From the NCBI GenBank assembly GCA_023100825.1, contig CP095846.1, forward strand, positions 3,844,001-3,908,000: DNA of 64,000 nt, read 5' to 3'. Below, piece by piece: positions 50,401 through 59,150 of the stretch (positions are counted from its first letter, which is position 1; each line of letters opens with the position of its first letter). The notes beneath the pieces were generated by a model that searched no databases, had not been told where the DNA came from, and worked only from the letters and a program-made list of their open reading frames with translations. Source of the DNA: Nocardioidaceae bacterium SCSIO 66511 (GTDB lineage Bacteria; Actinomycetota; Actinomycetes; Propionibacteriales; Nocardioidaceae). Position numbers and translations under genes: made by a program.

Positions 50401-51272
50401 ATGTCGACATACGGCTCGTCCGGCTCGAGGTCCGGATGATAGTTCTCCAGCGGCCGTTGGACGAGGTGCACGAGACACCAGTTGCCATCGGGTACGTCCC
50501 AGGACAGATGCCCGTCCTTGATCTGGTCGGTCAGTTCGATGGTGGTCGAACCATCGAGGCGCACGCCTCGGGCATCACCGTCGGTCACACACGTTCCGCT
50601 GGCGGCCTTTCGGGCGGCTAGCGTGGCCACCAGTTCGGGCTCGAGGGGATCGGCATCGTCCGATGCTTCGTTACCGCTGGCGGGTACGTCTTCGTCGTAG
50701 GTTGTGCCGCCCTCGACGTCGTGCGCGTTCGGAGCGAGGTACCACGGAACGTACTCGGGGTCGGCCTCGATCGTACGTCCGTCGACGACTCCGCCCCGGA
50801 CGGTACGTCCGCCCGCATAGCCGCTCGGCCAGTTGAGATCGTCGTACAGCCACGCTTTCATCCCGCGCGCCTTCGCCTCCTCGAGCACGAACCCGACCTT
50901 GTCGAAGTAGTCCTTCGACAGGTAGTAGTCGTTCTCGGTCTTGCCGAACTCGCCGCCAAGGCCCTGACGCGGATGGATGAAGAACTCCTCCACCCCATTG
51001 CCCTGCATCTCCTCGAGCTGACGCTCCAGCTCCTTCTCGGTGAGCTTGCCGTTCCAGAACCAGAACGCATGCGGCCGGTCGGTCGACGGCGGGTCGGCGA
51101 ACGCAGCGGGGTCGAGACGGCCAGTCGCGTCATCCCAAGCCGGCTGGCGTGATGACGCCTCTGCGGAGGTGACCGGTGCCGCGTCCACGGCTCCGGCCAA
51201 GCCGACGGTCAGAGCAGCCGCAGCAACCGCCGCCATCACACGGTTGGTACGCGTGGTCGAGCGCCAGTTCAT
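47469..51272 (-). CDS. Secreted GH106-like glycoside hydrolase with sugar-binding domains
   Basis: 1267 residues. Signal peptide VMAAVAAAALTVGLAGAVDAAP. The N-terminal domain begins RPHAFWFWNGKLTEKELERQLEEMQGNGVEEFFIHPRQGLGGEF...KAWLYDDLNWPSGYAGG, characteristic of GH106-type (alpha-L-rhamnosidase-like) TIM-barrel proteins. Residues ~880-1000 form a GH2-type galactose-binding-like domain (TYTKRFTVPDGF...LDLGRVRDLADVTVNGEHAG), ~1020-1120 a NEW3-like beta sandwich, and the C-terminal ~140 another carbohydrate-binding-like module. It is exported to act on glycans outside the cell. The ATG overlaps the GH78 stop (ATGA), so the two rhamnosidase-type enzymes are made together. Confidence 0.85.
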   Translation of the reverse strand: MNWRSTTRTNRVMAAVAAAALTVGLAGAVDAAPVTSAEASSRQPAWDDATGRLDPAAFADPPSTDRPHAFWFWNGKLTEKELERQLEEMQGNGVEEFFIHPRQGLGGEFGKTENDYYLSKDYFDKVGFVLEEAKARGMKAWLYDDLNWPSGYAGGRTVRGGVVDGRTIEADPEYVPWYLAPNAHDVEGGTTYDEDVPASGNEASDDADPLEPELVATLAARKAASGTCVTDGDARGVRLDGSTTIELTDQIKDGHLSWDVPDGNWCLVHLVQRPLENYHPDLEPDEPYVDMLNPDATEKFIDVTHETYAKRFGPYFGRTIQGIFNDEPGFYNNFPDNRGGLDSRGSIPWTPGFRAYLDKNAGYDLTKHLLGVWYDAGVKTTKARVDYYDALSDRYNEAHTKPLADWADDHDIALISNALVEEDLGSHKLIEGGSWFEMSKHYQLPGMDLIGGLNTGAITPKLNSSVAHLFGRKRNLAETFGAFGWDLSMEEMKRTVSWEAAGGVDLIDNHAFYYSIDGKRASESPPSQFDQNTFWPRFSQYANFVGRLTEPARDATAVNPVGVMYPSSSVMATGTPWDVRGFAGNGPDLGPIDDSWKGTSNDLLEAQLDFDYLDELALAGDEDLDVDLRVRHGSLALRDQRWQAVVVPRTSVLSLDAVRTLQKLVADGGTVVAVDGLATREASGHDAALRTRLKSLFGTDPSDPAASTRRHGRNGLAAYLPDRSELTGLLHERVTPGVTLDNAPDVRVRHVERKADDAFLVVNLSGKEKRTTARFDVAETPEFWDLETGDATVAPVFRRSSGQTVVPLTLDPYEARWVTFRPGAYPEGKVAHLTATNANPESIKASRGELQTTLVTDKPGEVYARGEYRGHSYGAVATVDDPLEPLALDGDWDFRFDDSADETASEPLGSWTEFDAKYSGSGTYTKRFTVPDGFLATGRRAQLDLGRVRDLADVTVNGEHAGALDWAPCTIDVTDLLHEGDNVVEVMVTNTPSNEIEGRDNPSGLLGPVEVRPQREVTLDLREGTEVRSIDLAVEPRSASVLPGRPVTFTAVVDGIAPANLEASLTTSAPDGWKVDPASADISVPSNGAEVRTTVDVIMTPPADAPEGSTTVDFRLTGTDGRTVSRTAKVTVANAYAAWEFDTDGDTEGWSGENQIEDLTASDGKLRFRSVGGDPYLVGPKMSVPVADGVAVEMTMSASVGGSGQLFWATEGGGFGEAHSGRFTVEPGNQRTYRVEIPGEATSLTQLRLDPLTSTGDIAIDSVRIVP

Positions 51273-54200
51273 GCGTCCTCCTTCACAGTGAACCTGTACC
51301 TCCCGGAGCCGAGCTCGCCGACGACGGTGCCGTCCTCGACGCGCACGTCGCTCACGCCCTGGGCATTGGCCATCGGACGCCCGCGCTCAGTGACAGCATC
51401 GATGCTCGTTGCGGGGATCCGGACGGTCGCCGAAGAGCCGACCGGCACCTGGATCTCGAGCGTCAAGCGCCCGTTCTTACGTGCCCACCGCGAGACGATG
51501 GTGCCGTAGCCGGATTCGTACGATGCCTCCGCTTGGTCGAGTCCGCCACCGAGCTGCGGCGCGATCGTGAAGTGCTCGTAGCCGGGAGCCGACGGATCTG
51601 GCTGGATGCCGCCGATCGTCTGGTACATCCAGTTGCCGACCGCGCCGTACGCGTAGTGGTTGAACGAGTTCATGCTGACGTCGCCGAAGCTGCCGTCGGG
51701 CTTGATCGAGTTCCAACGCTCCCAAATCGTGGTCGCGCCCTTATCAACCTCGTACCCCCACGACGGGTAGGTCTTCTGGTTGATCAGCTTGTACGCCACG
51801 TCGGTGTGACCAGTCCGGCTGAGCACCGGCAGCAGATCCGGCGTCCCGAGGAACCCTGTGGCGAGATGCCAGTCGTGCCGCTCGAGATTCGCGACCAGCC
51901 TGTCGGCGGCCGCGTCCACCAGCCCGTCGGGCATCAGATCGAACGACAGGGCGAGCACATAACCCGCCTGTGAGTCGCCGGGCAGTGCACCGTCGTCGCC
52001 GACGTACTCATCGACGAACGCCTCGCGCACGTCATTCGCGAGCCCCTCGTACTTCTTGGCGTCGTCGTCCTCATCGATCGCAGCGGCCATCTCCGACAAC
52101 TGCTCCGTGACGTGCGCGAAGTAGGCCGTACCGATCAGGTCGCGCGGTGTGTCGTCATCGAGGTTCAGCCAGTCACCGTAGCCAGCGTCGGGTCTGATGA
52201 GCCCGGTGCTGTTCTTCTTCAGGTACGCAATCCACGCGGTCATCGAGTCGTAGCTCTCTTCGATCACCTTCGTATCGCCGTACGTCTGCCAAACGGTGTA
52301 CGGCACGGTGACCGCGGCGTCGCCCCAACCTGCGTTGCCCGCGCCGACCACCGGCACGTATGGCACGACGTCGGTCACGGCGCCGTCCGGCCGCTGCGCG
52401 TCACGAAGGTCCTGCAACCACTTGTCGCCGAGGAACGTCGAGATGTCCATGTTGTACGCCGCCGTCGGTGCGAACACGTTGATGTCACCGGTCCAGCCCA
52501 TCCGCTCGTCGCGCTGCGGGCAGTCGGTCGGCACGCTGAGGAAGTTGCCGCGCTGCGACCACACGATGTTGCTCTGCAGCTGGTTGAGCATCGGATCGGA
52601 GCTCTCGAAGCTGCCGGACATCGGCGCGTCCGTGCCGAGCACTTTGCCTACCAGATCACGCTTCGACGGCTTGTGTTGTAGGCCGCTCAGCTCGACGTAC
52701 CGGAAGCCGTGGAAGGTGTACCGCGGCTCGTACGTCTCCACGCCGCGCCCACGTGCCGTGTAGAAGTCGGTCGCTCGCGCGCTACGCAAGTTCGCGGTGT
52801 ACAGAGTGCCATCGGGGTTGAGCTCTTCTCCGTAGCGAAGTCGGACCTTCTGACCTGACTTCATGCCACGGAGGGACAGCCCGACGGTGCCGACGAAGTT
52901 CTGACCGAGGTCAAGGACGTACGTGCCGGGCGTAGGCTCGGTGATCTTCTTGACCGGCATCCGCTGGGTCACCGTCACCGGCGGGGCTGACTGCGCCACG
53001 AGCGCCGTGTCGACGTCGGTCTTCTCGACCACGGATGCCCAGGTCCGGTCGTCGAAACGGGGCTTGTCCCAGCCAGGCGTCTCGCGGCGTGCGTCGTACT
53101 CTTCGCCGTCAAGGATATCGGCGTGCGTCACGGGTCCGGCCGTGCTCTTCCACGCGGTGTCAGAGACGACGCGCTGCGTGGAGCCGTCGGCGTACGTGAT
53201 CTCCAGCTGTGTGAGCAAACCGGGGATCTTGCCGTAGAGGTTCGGACCATAGATCGCTATCTTGCCGGCGTACCAGCCGGTGGAGAGGCGTGCTCCGATC
53301 GCATTCGCGCCCTTCTTGACCAGCGACGTCACGTCGTACGTCTGGTACGGGGTGCGCTTGTTGTAGTCAGTCCAACCTGGAGCCCACCGATCGCTAGAGA
53401 CCGCGCGACCGTTGATATTGACGTCGTAGATACCGAGTGCTGTCGAGTACAGTCGCGCCGATTTCACGCGCTTGTTCGCGTCGAACGTCGTACGAAGCTG
53501 GGACGTCAGCTCCGCCTCAGCGTCGGTCGTGGGGTTCCAGCGAATGGTTCGGTCGCCCGCAACGGGCTCCCCGTCGGCGTACGCCTGCCCCTCGGAGTAG
53601 ACGTCGTCGGTATGGCTCCACCAACCCGCAGTGCCCTCCAGATCGGACATCTCCAGGTAGTAGTCACCGGCGGGCGCTGGGGTGTCGAGCTTCAAGTCCG
53701 CCCAGGTGTTGTCGGGATGGTCGGCCTCGCGCTTCTCGGCAATGACTTCGCCGTCAGGACCTCCGCGGCGCAGGGTCAGCGTGAAGTCGGAGTCGTTCGT
53801 ACTCCAGGTAGGAAAGCTCCCGCCGACCGAGTCGAACGGGCGGTCAGCGGTGAGTGACTGACCGAGGGTGTGGTCCGAACGCAGCGACGCGGGAGCGTTC
53901 TGCTGATTGTTGGACGTCGGTAGCGGGAGCTCGGTGTCGTGCGCGATCCACTTCGCCGACCAGTCGTCGGCTTCGAGCAGCCCCGTCTCGAACCAGGTCG
54001 GCGCGCTCCAACCGGTCCCGTCACCGGATGCGTCCCAGACCATGACCTTCCAGTAGTAACGGTGCCTCGACTCAAGAGGGTCACCGCCGTAGATGACCTG
54101 TAAGGACTCCGATGACTCCACCTTGCCGGAGTCCCACATGTCCCCGTTGCCGCGCGCGAGCGCCGACCTGCTGGACGCGACCAGAACGCGGTACGCGCTC

Positions 54201-54409
54201 TGGGTCTGAGACCGCTCACGCGATCGGAGTTTCCATCCGAAAGCGGGGGTTCGGTCGTCGGTTCCGAGCGGTTTGTTCATGTGGTCGCTCACCAGCGCGT
54301 AGGCACGTACGCCGCCAGCCGGTGCAGTCGCGGCAGACGAGCTCGGGGCAAGGACGAAAGTGAGAGTGAGCGCGAGCGTGACGATGATGCCCAGCCGACG
54401 TGTACCCAT
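51269..54409 (-). CDS. Secreted alpha-L-rhamnosidase, GH78
   Basis: 1046 residues. Signal peptide LGIIVTLALTLTFVLAPSSSAA. The beta-domains at the N-terminus (PAFGWKLRSRERSQTQSAYRVLV; W-x-AKWI) are typical of bacterial GH78. The catalytic (alpha/alpha)6 barrel contains TDCPQRDERMGWTGD (general acid Glu near residue 630) and ATTIWERWNSI...SFNHYAYGAVGNWMYQTIGGI (second Glu near 895). It removes terminal alpha-L-rhamnose from glycans or glycosides. ATG 54409 is chosen; the first codons upstream lack a signal. First gene of the GH78-GH106 pair and divergent from the GH71/99-like gene. Confidence 0.95.
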   Translation of the reverse strand: MGTRRLGIIVTLALTLTFVLAPSSSAATAPAGGVRAYALVSDHMNKPLGTDDRTPAFGWKLRSRERSQTQSAYRVLVASSRSALARGNGDMWDSGKVESSESLQVIYGGDPLESRHRYYWKVMVWDASGDGTGWSAPTWFETGLLEADDWSAKWIAHDTELPLPTSNNQQNAPASLRSDHTLGQSLTADRPFDSVGGSFPTWSTNDSDFTLTLRRGGPDGEVIAEKREADHPDNTWADLKLDTPAPAGDYYLEMSDLEGTAGWWSHTDDVYSEGQAYADGEPVAGDRTIRWNPTTDAEAELTSQLRTTFDANKRVKSARLYSTALGIYDVNINGRAVSSDRWAPGWTDYNKRTPYQTYDVTSLVKKGANAIGARLSTGWYAGKIAIYGPNLYGKIPGLLTQLEITYADGSTQRVVSDTAWKSTAGPVTHADILDGEEYDARRETPGWDKPRFDDRTWASVVEKTDVDTALVAQSAPPVTVTQRMPVKKITEPTPGTYVLDLGQNFVGTVGLSLRGMKSGQKVRLRYGEELNPDGTLYTANLRSARATDFYTARGRGVETYEPRYTFHGFRYVELSGLQHKPSKRDLVGKVLGTDAPMSGSFESSDPMLNQLQSNIVWSQRGNFLSVPTDCPQRDERMGWTGDINVFAPTAAYNMDISTFLGDKWLQDLRDAQRPDGAVTDVVPYVPVVGAGNAGWGDAAVTVPYTVWQTYGDTKVIEESYDSMTAWIAYLKKNSTGLIRPDAGYGDWLNLDDDTPRDLIGTAYFAHVTEQLSEMAAAIDEDDDAKKYEGLANDVREAFVDEYVGDDGALPGDSQAGYVLALSFDLMPDGLVDAAADRLVANLERHDWHLATGFLGTPDLLPVLSRTGHTDVAYKLINQKTYPSWGYEVDKGATTIWERWNSIKPDGSFGDVSMNSFNHYAYGAVGNWMYQTIGGIQPDPSAPGYEHFTIAPQLGGGLDQAEASYESGYGTIVSRWARKNGRLTLEIQVPVGSSATVRIPATSIDAVTERGRPMANAQGVSDVRVEDGTVVGELGSGRYRFTVKEDA

Positions 54410-54458
54410 CGCAGTGTCCCTTCGGCGGTACCACCGCACCGCTTCCTCGACCAGATTT

Positions 54459-54470
54459 TGAAATGTTTCA
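54459..54470. promoter_or_regulatory. Palindromic operator-like site TGAAATGTTTCA
   Basis: TGAAA and TTTCA arms around a 2-bp centre, in the 221-bp gap between the divergent GH78 and GH71/99-like genes. It lies 50 bp upstream of the GH78 start. The shape fits LacI/CcpA-like operators (TGAAA-N2-TTTCA). A degenerate partner, TGAAACCTTTAAA, is at 54602-54614 near the other gene's start. Confidence 0.5.
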
Positions 54471-54556
54471 GTAGACCTTGGCAGTAGTCGGCGCCGACTG
54501 CAACCGTCGTGTCCGTTTTAGGCCACGCCGATCAGAGCAACAGTCGAAGCGGAACG

Positions 54557-54586
54557 TTGACGGTTTCGTTGGGTTCGCTCTATGGT
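54557..54586 (+). promoter_or_regulatory. Promoter of the GH71/99-like gene
   Basis: TTGACG at 54557-54562 and TATGGT at 54581-54586 are 18 bp apart. The predicted transcript would begin about 40 bp before the ATG at 54631. Confidence 0.5.
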
Positions 54587-54630
54587 CAACGCCATTGGGA
54601 GTGAAACCTTTAAACGAAGGTCGTCAACCT

Positions 54631-56517
54631 ATGAACGTGATCAGACGAAGGCACCCTCGAGAAGTACGCCGCCACTCTGTTGCGGGCTGGCGCATCCCGA
54701 TCGCGACATGTGCACTGGCGGCCTCGACGGGACTTGCGTCCGTCGCGACTGGGGCCGAGGCCGACGGCGATCATGGGACGGCGGGGTCTCCGACGCACAG
54801 CGCGGCGCCTCCGCGCGGCACCTTCGACCCAGGTCAACTCACGGCGACCGACGACCTCGGACGTTCCGTCTCGGAGCCCGGGGAAGTCCCCAAGCCACGT
54901 GAGGACCGCTACGTCGGTCTGTTCTACTTCCTCTGGCTAGGCCAGCACGGAAAGACGGGTCCGTACAACATCACCAAGATCCTCGAGGAGCATCCCGAGG
55001 CGGTTCACGACCCCGACCACCCTGCCTGGGGGCCGCCCGGTGCACATCACCACTGGGGTGAGCCGTTGTACGACTACTACTTCAGCGACGACGCGTGGGT
55101 TCTGCGAAAGCATGCGCAGATGTTGGCCGCCGCAAAGGTGGACTTTCTGTACTTCGACGTCACGAACGCGTTTACATACAAAAGCGTGTATGACCGGCTA
55201 TTGGAAGTCTTCGACGACGTCCGCCAACAGGGGTGGGACGTCCCACAGGTCGTCTTCTACACCAACAGCAGCTCGGGAGCGACCATCCAGAAGCTGTACG
55301 ACGATCTGTACGAGCCAGGACGCTACCGCGAGCTGTGGTTCGAGCTCGATGGGAAGCCGATGATCATCGGCAACCCCGACGAGGTTTCGACCGAGATCCG
55401 CGACTTCTTCACCTGGCGCCGCAACCAATGGCCGAACGAGCCGAAGAAGGAGGGCGGGTTTCCCTGGATCAGTTTCGAACGGCCACAAGACGTGTTCATG
55501 CTCGATGGCAAACCCGACATCGTCAACGTCGCCGCGGCCGTACACAACAACTTCCCGTTCAGCGACCAACCGTTCTATGGAGCGGGCAACAACTGGTCGC
55601 GCAGCTTTCACGACGGTGCCCTGGACACATCCCCCGGCGCGTACAAATGGGGCAACAACTTCTCCGAGCAATGGGAGCGGGCGCTGCAGGTCGACCCGCG
55701 GATCGTCGCGGTCACGGGGTGGAACGAATGGGTGGCGCAACGACTCGGAGGTGACTTCCCCGGCTGGGACAACAAGGAGCGGCCCGCAGATCGACCGATC
55801 TTCTTCGTAGACCAGGCAACCACCGAGTTCAGTCGTGACGTGGAGCCCATGAAGGGCGGGTACAACGACAACTACTACCTCCAACTCGTCGACTACATCC
55901 GTCGCTACAAGGGCGTGGCACCTGCGCCCGGGCCCAGCAAGCGTCAACGGATTGACATCGACGGTGATTTCTCGCAGTGGGACACCGTGCGTCCTTCGTA
56001 CCGAGACTTCGTCGGTGACACTCAGCCGCGCTCACACGAGGGCTTCGGCGGCATCACGTACAAGAACAACAGCGGTCGCAACGACATCGACGAGGTCAAG
56101 GTCGCACGCGATTCGCGCAACATCTCCTTCTACATGCGGACAGTCGATCCGATCATCGGGTCCGACAAAGGGCGCTGGATGACGCTGTACCTCAACGTCG
56201 ATGGCAATGACCAGAACGGCTGGGAGGGATACGACTTCGCCATCAATCGTCGCGGCGTCGACAACAACACGACCTCACTCGAAGCCGCACGGTCCAACGG
56301 CACGTGGAAGCAGATCCGAACCGTCCGCTATCGGACAGACGGAAACGAACTTCAGCTGTCGGTTCCGCGCAAGCCGATGGGTCCGAAGGTCCAAGGAACG
56401 CTACATCTGGAGTTCAAGGTGGCAGACAACGTCCCGAACAGCGGCGACGTCATGGACTTCTACACAGGCGGCGATGCAGCACCCGACGGGCGTTTCACGT
56501 ACCTCTTCGACGACTGA
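54631..56517 (+). CDS. Secreted GH71/GH99-like glycosidase with C-terminal CBM9/DOMON-like domain
   Basis: 628 residues. Export signal WRIPIATCALAASTGLASVATGAEA. Residues ~90-430 form a TIM-barrel beginning RYVGLFYFLWLGQHGKTGPYNITKIL, with WGEPLYDYYFSDDAWVLRKHAQMLAAAKVDFLYFDVTNA and VTGWNEWVAQ, the pattern of GH71/GH99-like (endo-alpha-mannosidase clan) proteins. Residues ~450-625 are a beta sandwich (RIDIDGDFSQWDTVRPSYRDF...WMTLYLNVDGNDQNGWEGYDFAI) like CBM9/DOMON-type domains. It should act on extracellular glycans. ATG 54631 has a GAAGG site upstream. It is divergent from the rhamnosidases. Confidence 0.82.
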   Translation: MNVIRRRHPREVRRHSVAGWRIPIATCALAASTGLASVATGAEADGDHGTAGSPTHSAAPPRGTFDPGQLTATDDLGRSVSEPGEVPKPREDRYVGLFYFLWLGQHGKTGPYNITKILEEHPEAVHDPDHPAWGPPGAHHHWGEPLYDYYFSDDAWVLRKHAQMLAAAKVDFLYFDVTNAFTYKSVYDRLLEVFDDVRQQGWDVPQVVFYTNSSSGATIQKLYDDLYEPGRYRELWFELDGKPMIIGNPDEVSTEIRDFFTWRRNQWPNEPKKEGGFPWISFERPQDVFMLDGKPDIVNVAAAVHNNFPFSDQPFYGAGNNWSRSFHDGALDTSPGAYKWGNNFSEQWERALQVDPRIVAVTGWNEWVAQRLGGDFPGWDNKERPADRPIFFVDQATTEFSRDVEPMKGGYNDNYYLQLVDYIRRYKGVAPAPGPSKRQRIDIDGDFSQWDTVRPSYRDFVGDTQPRSHEGFGGITYKNNSGRNDIDEVKVARDSRNISFYMRTVDPIIGSDKGRWMTLYLNVDGNDQNGWEGYDFAINRRGVDNNTTSLEAARSNGTWKQIRTVRYRTDGNELQLSVPRKPMGPKVQGTLHLEFKVADNVPNSGDVMDFYTGGDAAPDGRFTYLFDD

Positions 56518-56534
56518 CGGCAACCGAGGTCGGA

Positions 56535-56596
56535 GGAGTTCGGCGCAAATTGCACGTCGAAGCACGGCGTCGGTGGTGCAATTCGCACCAAACACC
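56535..56596. repeat. Palindromic element C (imperfect 21-bp arms)
   Basis: Arms 56535-56555 and 56576-56596 match at 17 of 21 positions; the loop contains CACGGCGTCGG, like the loop of element B. It occupies the whole gap between the stops of two convergent genes (17 bp and 32 bp away), suiting a bidirectional terminator. The most diverged GAATTGCAC-type copy. Confidence 0.85.
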
Positions 56597-56628
56597 TGGT
56601 CGAGCCGGCCCCCGACGGTCGCCGACTC

Positions 56629-57867
56629 TCAGGCGTACGCGTGCACGGCGTCCGTCAGGCGCCGAATCGCCTCGTCGACGGTGCTACGCGGGCAGCCGAG
56701 GTTGACCCGCATGTAGCCGTGGCCCTCGATACCGAACTTCTGCCCCTTGTCGAGCCAGAGCCGTGCCTTGGTGAGCATGAAGTGGTCGAGTGCCTCCGCG
56801 TCCAGGCCGAGGCCGCGGCAGTCCATCCAGGCGAGGTAGAGGGAGTCGGCGGGTAGCACCTCGAGCGCAGGAAGCCCGCTGTTGACCGCCTTTGCGAAGT
56901 GCGAGTGGTTCGCGCGGAGGTAGTCGAGCAGCGCCTCCAGCCACGGTTCACCGTGGGTGTACGCCGCCTCCGCAGCCACCATGCCGAGTACGTTCACCAC
57001 GGGAAATACATTGCGCTCGTACTGGCGTGCGAAGTCCTCGCGGAGGCGGCGGTTCGGGATGAACACGTTCGCGCTTTGCAGTCCGGGCAAGTTGAACGTC
57101 TTGCTCGGGGCCGTGCAGGTGATGCTGTTCTGCGCGAACTGCTCCCCCAACGACGCGAACGGGACATGGCGTTTGCCCGGGTTCAGCACGAGGTCCTGGT
57201 GGATCTCATCTGATACGACGAGTACACCGTGCCGCGCACAGATCTCGCCCATCGTCTGCAGTTCGTCCCGGGACCACACGTTGCCTGTCGGGTTGTGCGG
57301 ATGGCTCAGGATGAACAGCTTCGTATCGGGCTGGATCGCGCGTTCGAATGCATCCGCGTCGAGCCGATAGCCGCCGTCGACGCGCTCGAGCGGGGCGTAT
57401 GCGAGGCGTCGCCCGTTCAACTGCACATCGTGGTGGAAATGCACGTACACGGGCGGCTGGATGAGGACCGAGTCGCCCGGAGCGGAGAAGGCCTGTACGA
57501 CCGTCTTCAGGGCTGCGATGACACCCGCGGTCTGCACGATCCACTCACGCGGAACCTCCCAGCTGTAACGCCGCGCCTGCCATCCGATGATCGCGTCGAG
57601 GTAGCTGTCGGGTGCGCCGCCCGGATACCCGAACACGCCATGGTCGACAGCCTCGTGCAGTGCGTCGATGACGACCTTGGGCGCCTTGAAGTCAGTATCG
57701 GCCACCCACATCGGCAGCGGATCGGCCGCTGCTTCCTCCGGTGAGAGCATCTGCTCGGCGTACGCCCACTTCATCGAGTTCGAGTGCCGGCGGTCGACGA
57801 CCTCGTCGAACACCGACTCGGCGACCTTCGACCGATCGTCCGCACGGGCACTCCTGCCATCGGTCAT
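56629..57867 (-). CDS. PLP-dependent aminotransferase/C-S lyase, MalY/PatB type
   Basis: 412 residues, fold type I. LPMWVADTDFKAPKVVIDAL is the typical MalY/PatB N-terminal block; HPHNPTGNVWSRDEL binds substrate and cofactor; SDEIHQDLVL has the Asp pairing the PLP nitrogen; TAPSKTFNLPGLQSAN holds the Schiff-base Lys. Such proteins are cystathionine beta-lyases (cysteine desulfhydrases) producing pyruvate, ammonia and thiol, sometimes doubling as regulators. Upstream region 57868-58020 holds a short TTCACaccGTGAA hairpin and no gene. Confidence 0.92.
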   Translation of the reverse strand: MTDGRSARADDRSKVAESVFDEVVDRRHSNSMKWAYAEQMLSPEEAAADPLPMWVADTDFKAPKVVIDALHEAVDHGVFGYPGGAPDSYLDAIIGWQARRYSWEVPREWIVQTAGVIAALKTVVQAFSAPGDSVLIQPPVYVHFHHDVQLNGRRLAYAPLERVDGGYRLDADAFERAIQPDTKLFILSHPHNPTGNVWSRDELQTMGEICARHGVLVVSDEIHQDLVLNPGKRHVPFASLGEQFAQNSITCTAPSKTFNLPGLQSANVFIPNRRLREDFARQYERNVFPVVNVLGMVAAEAAYTHGEPWLEALLDYLRANHSHFAKAVNSGLPALEVLPADSLYLAWMDCRGLGLDAEALDHFMLTKARLWLDKGQKFGIEGHGYMRVNLGCPRSTVDEAIRRLTDAVHAYA

Positions 57868-58020
57868 ACGGGGCCTCCAAACGCCTCACTTCGCATTGTG
57901 CACACACGATTTCACACCGTGAAGCCCCGGTCAGTGGCACCTTTGTCGCACTATGGGCGAGTGCCGACAGCGAAGGAGCATCCGTACGCTCAGCTATCGA
58001 CCACCAGCAAGTGATCGCCC

Positions 58021-59058
58021 TCAGGCTGCTCGTACGGCGGGCTCGGCGGTCAGCGTGCCCGAGTCAGCGTCGAGTTCGGCGCGTACGCCGAGCGGCATCG
58101 TGAGCTGTCCGTTGCCGTGGCCGACCGGCAGACCACCGAGGATCGGCACGTCGAGGTCACCGAGCCGGTCACGAAACATCTCGCTCACTGTCCATTCGCC
58201 GGGGGCGCCTTCGCAGTCGGTCCACTGCCCCAGAGCGAACCCGGCCACCCCGTCGAGCACTCCGCTGCGGCGCAGTTGAGTCAGCATCCGATCCAGGCGG
58301 TACGGCGACTCACCGACGTCCTCCATGAACAGGATCGCGCCGCGCAGACTGGCCAGCTCCCGGTTGCCTACCGCCGCTGCGAGCAGACTGAGATTGCCGC
58401 CGAGCAGGACTCCAGTCGCGCGGCCCGGCGCATGTACGTCGCCGCCGGGCTCGTCGGGGTCGCCCGACAGGGTTATCGGCTTCGTGGTCATGAGCGCTTC
58501 ACGCAACGCCTCGGCAGAGGCAGGACCATTGCGATCGTCGTTCCATGCCGCCATCGGTCCGTGGATCGTGGTGAGACCCGTGTGGCACCACAACCACTGC
58601 TGCAACCCGGTGATGTCGCTGAATCCGACGACCGGCTTGGGATCCCGGCGTACGGCCTGGCGGTCGACGCCGTCGATGATCCGCTGCACGCCGTACCCAC
58701 CGCGAGTGCAGATGACCCCACGTACATTCGGGTCTGAGAGCGCGGAGTTCAGATCGGCGAGGCGCTGCGCATCTGGGGCGGCGAGGTAGCCGAACTCGTC
58801 GAGCGCGTGCTCGGCGTACTCCACCTCGAGTCCCCAGCCACGCAAGAGCTCTTCGCCCCGCTCAACTTCCTTCGCATCTGGCGAGCTCGCCGGCGAGATC
58901 AATCGGACGGTATCGCCGCGCTTCAACATCGCAGGCCTGCGTACCCTCGACGACGCGACCGCGGCACCGTTGCCCATGCCGGCAACGCCTCCGGCTGCGA
59001 CCGCCGCGCTGCCGACCAGCACCTTGCGGCGCGTCAGACCGCGAATGACCTTCTTCAT
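58021..59058 (-). CDS. LD-carboxypeptidase (peptidase S66), probably Tat-exported
   Basis: 345 residues. The N-terminus LTRRKVLVGSAAVAAGGVAGMGNGAA is a twin-arginine signal. The S66 domain has LKRGDTVRLISPASSP, GVICTRGGYGVQRIIDGVD, KPVVGFSDITGLQQWL (catalytic Ser in GFSD), and later MEDVGESPYRLDRML (Glu) with LPVGHGNGQLTMPLG (His). It removes the terminal D-Ala from muropeptide tetrapeptides during wall recycling. ATG 59058 is chosen as the start of the Tat signal. An exported version is less usual, since many S66 enzymes are cytoplasmic. Confidence 0.9.
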   Translation of the reverse strand: MKKVIRGLTRRKVLVGSAAVAAGGVAGMGNGAAVASSRVRRPAMLKRGDTVRLISPASSPDAKEVERGEELLRGWGLEVEYAEHALDEFGYLAAPDAQRLADLNSALSDPNVRGVICTRGGYGVQRIIDGVDRQAVRRDPKPVVGFSDITGLQQWLWCHTGLTTIHGPMAAWNDDRNGPASAEALREALMTTKPITLSGDPDEPGGDVHAPGRATGVLLGGNLSLLAAAVGNRELASLRGAILFMEDVGESPYRLDRMLTQLRRSGVLDGVAGFALGQWTDCEGAPGEWTVSEMFRDRLGDLDVPILGGLPVGHGNGQLTMPLGVRAELDADSGTLTAEPAVRAA

Positions 59059-59150
59059 GGGCGCACTCTCCTCGGAGTCGAGCGTGGCGGACAGCTTTTC
59101 GTGAGCATGCCCAGAGGTCAACACCGCAAACGAACGGATGCCCGCCCGAA

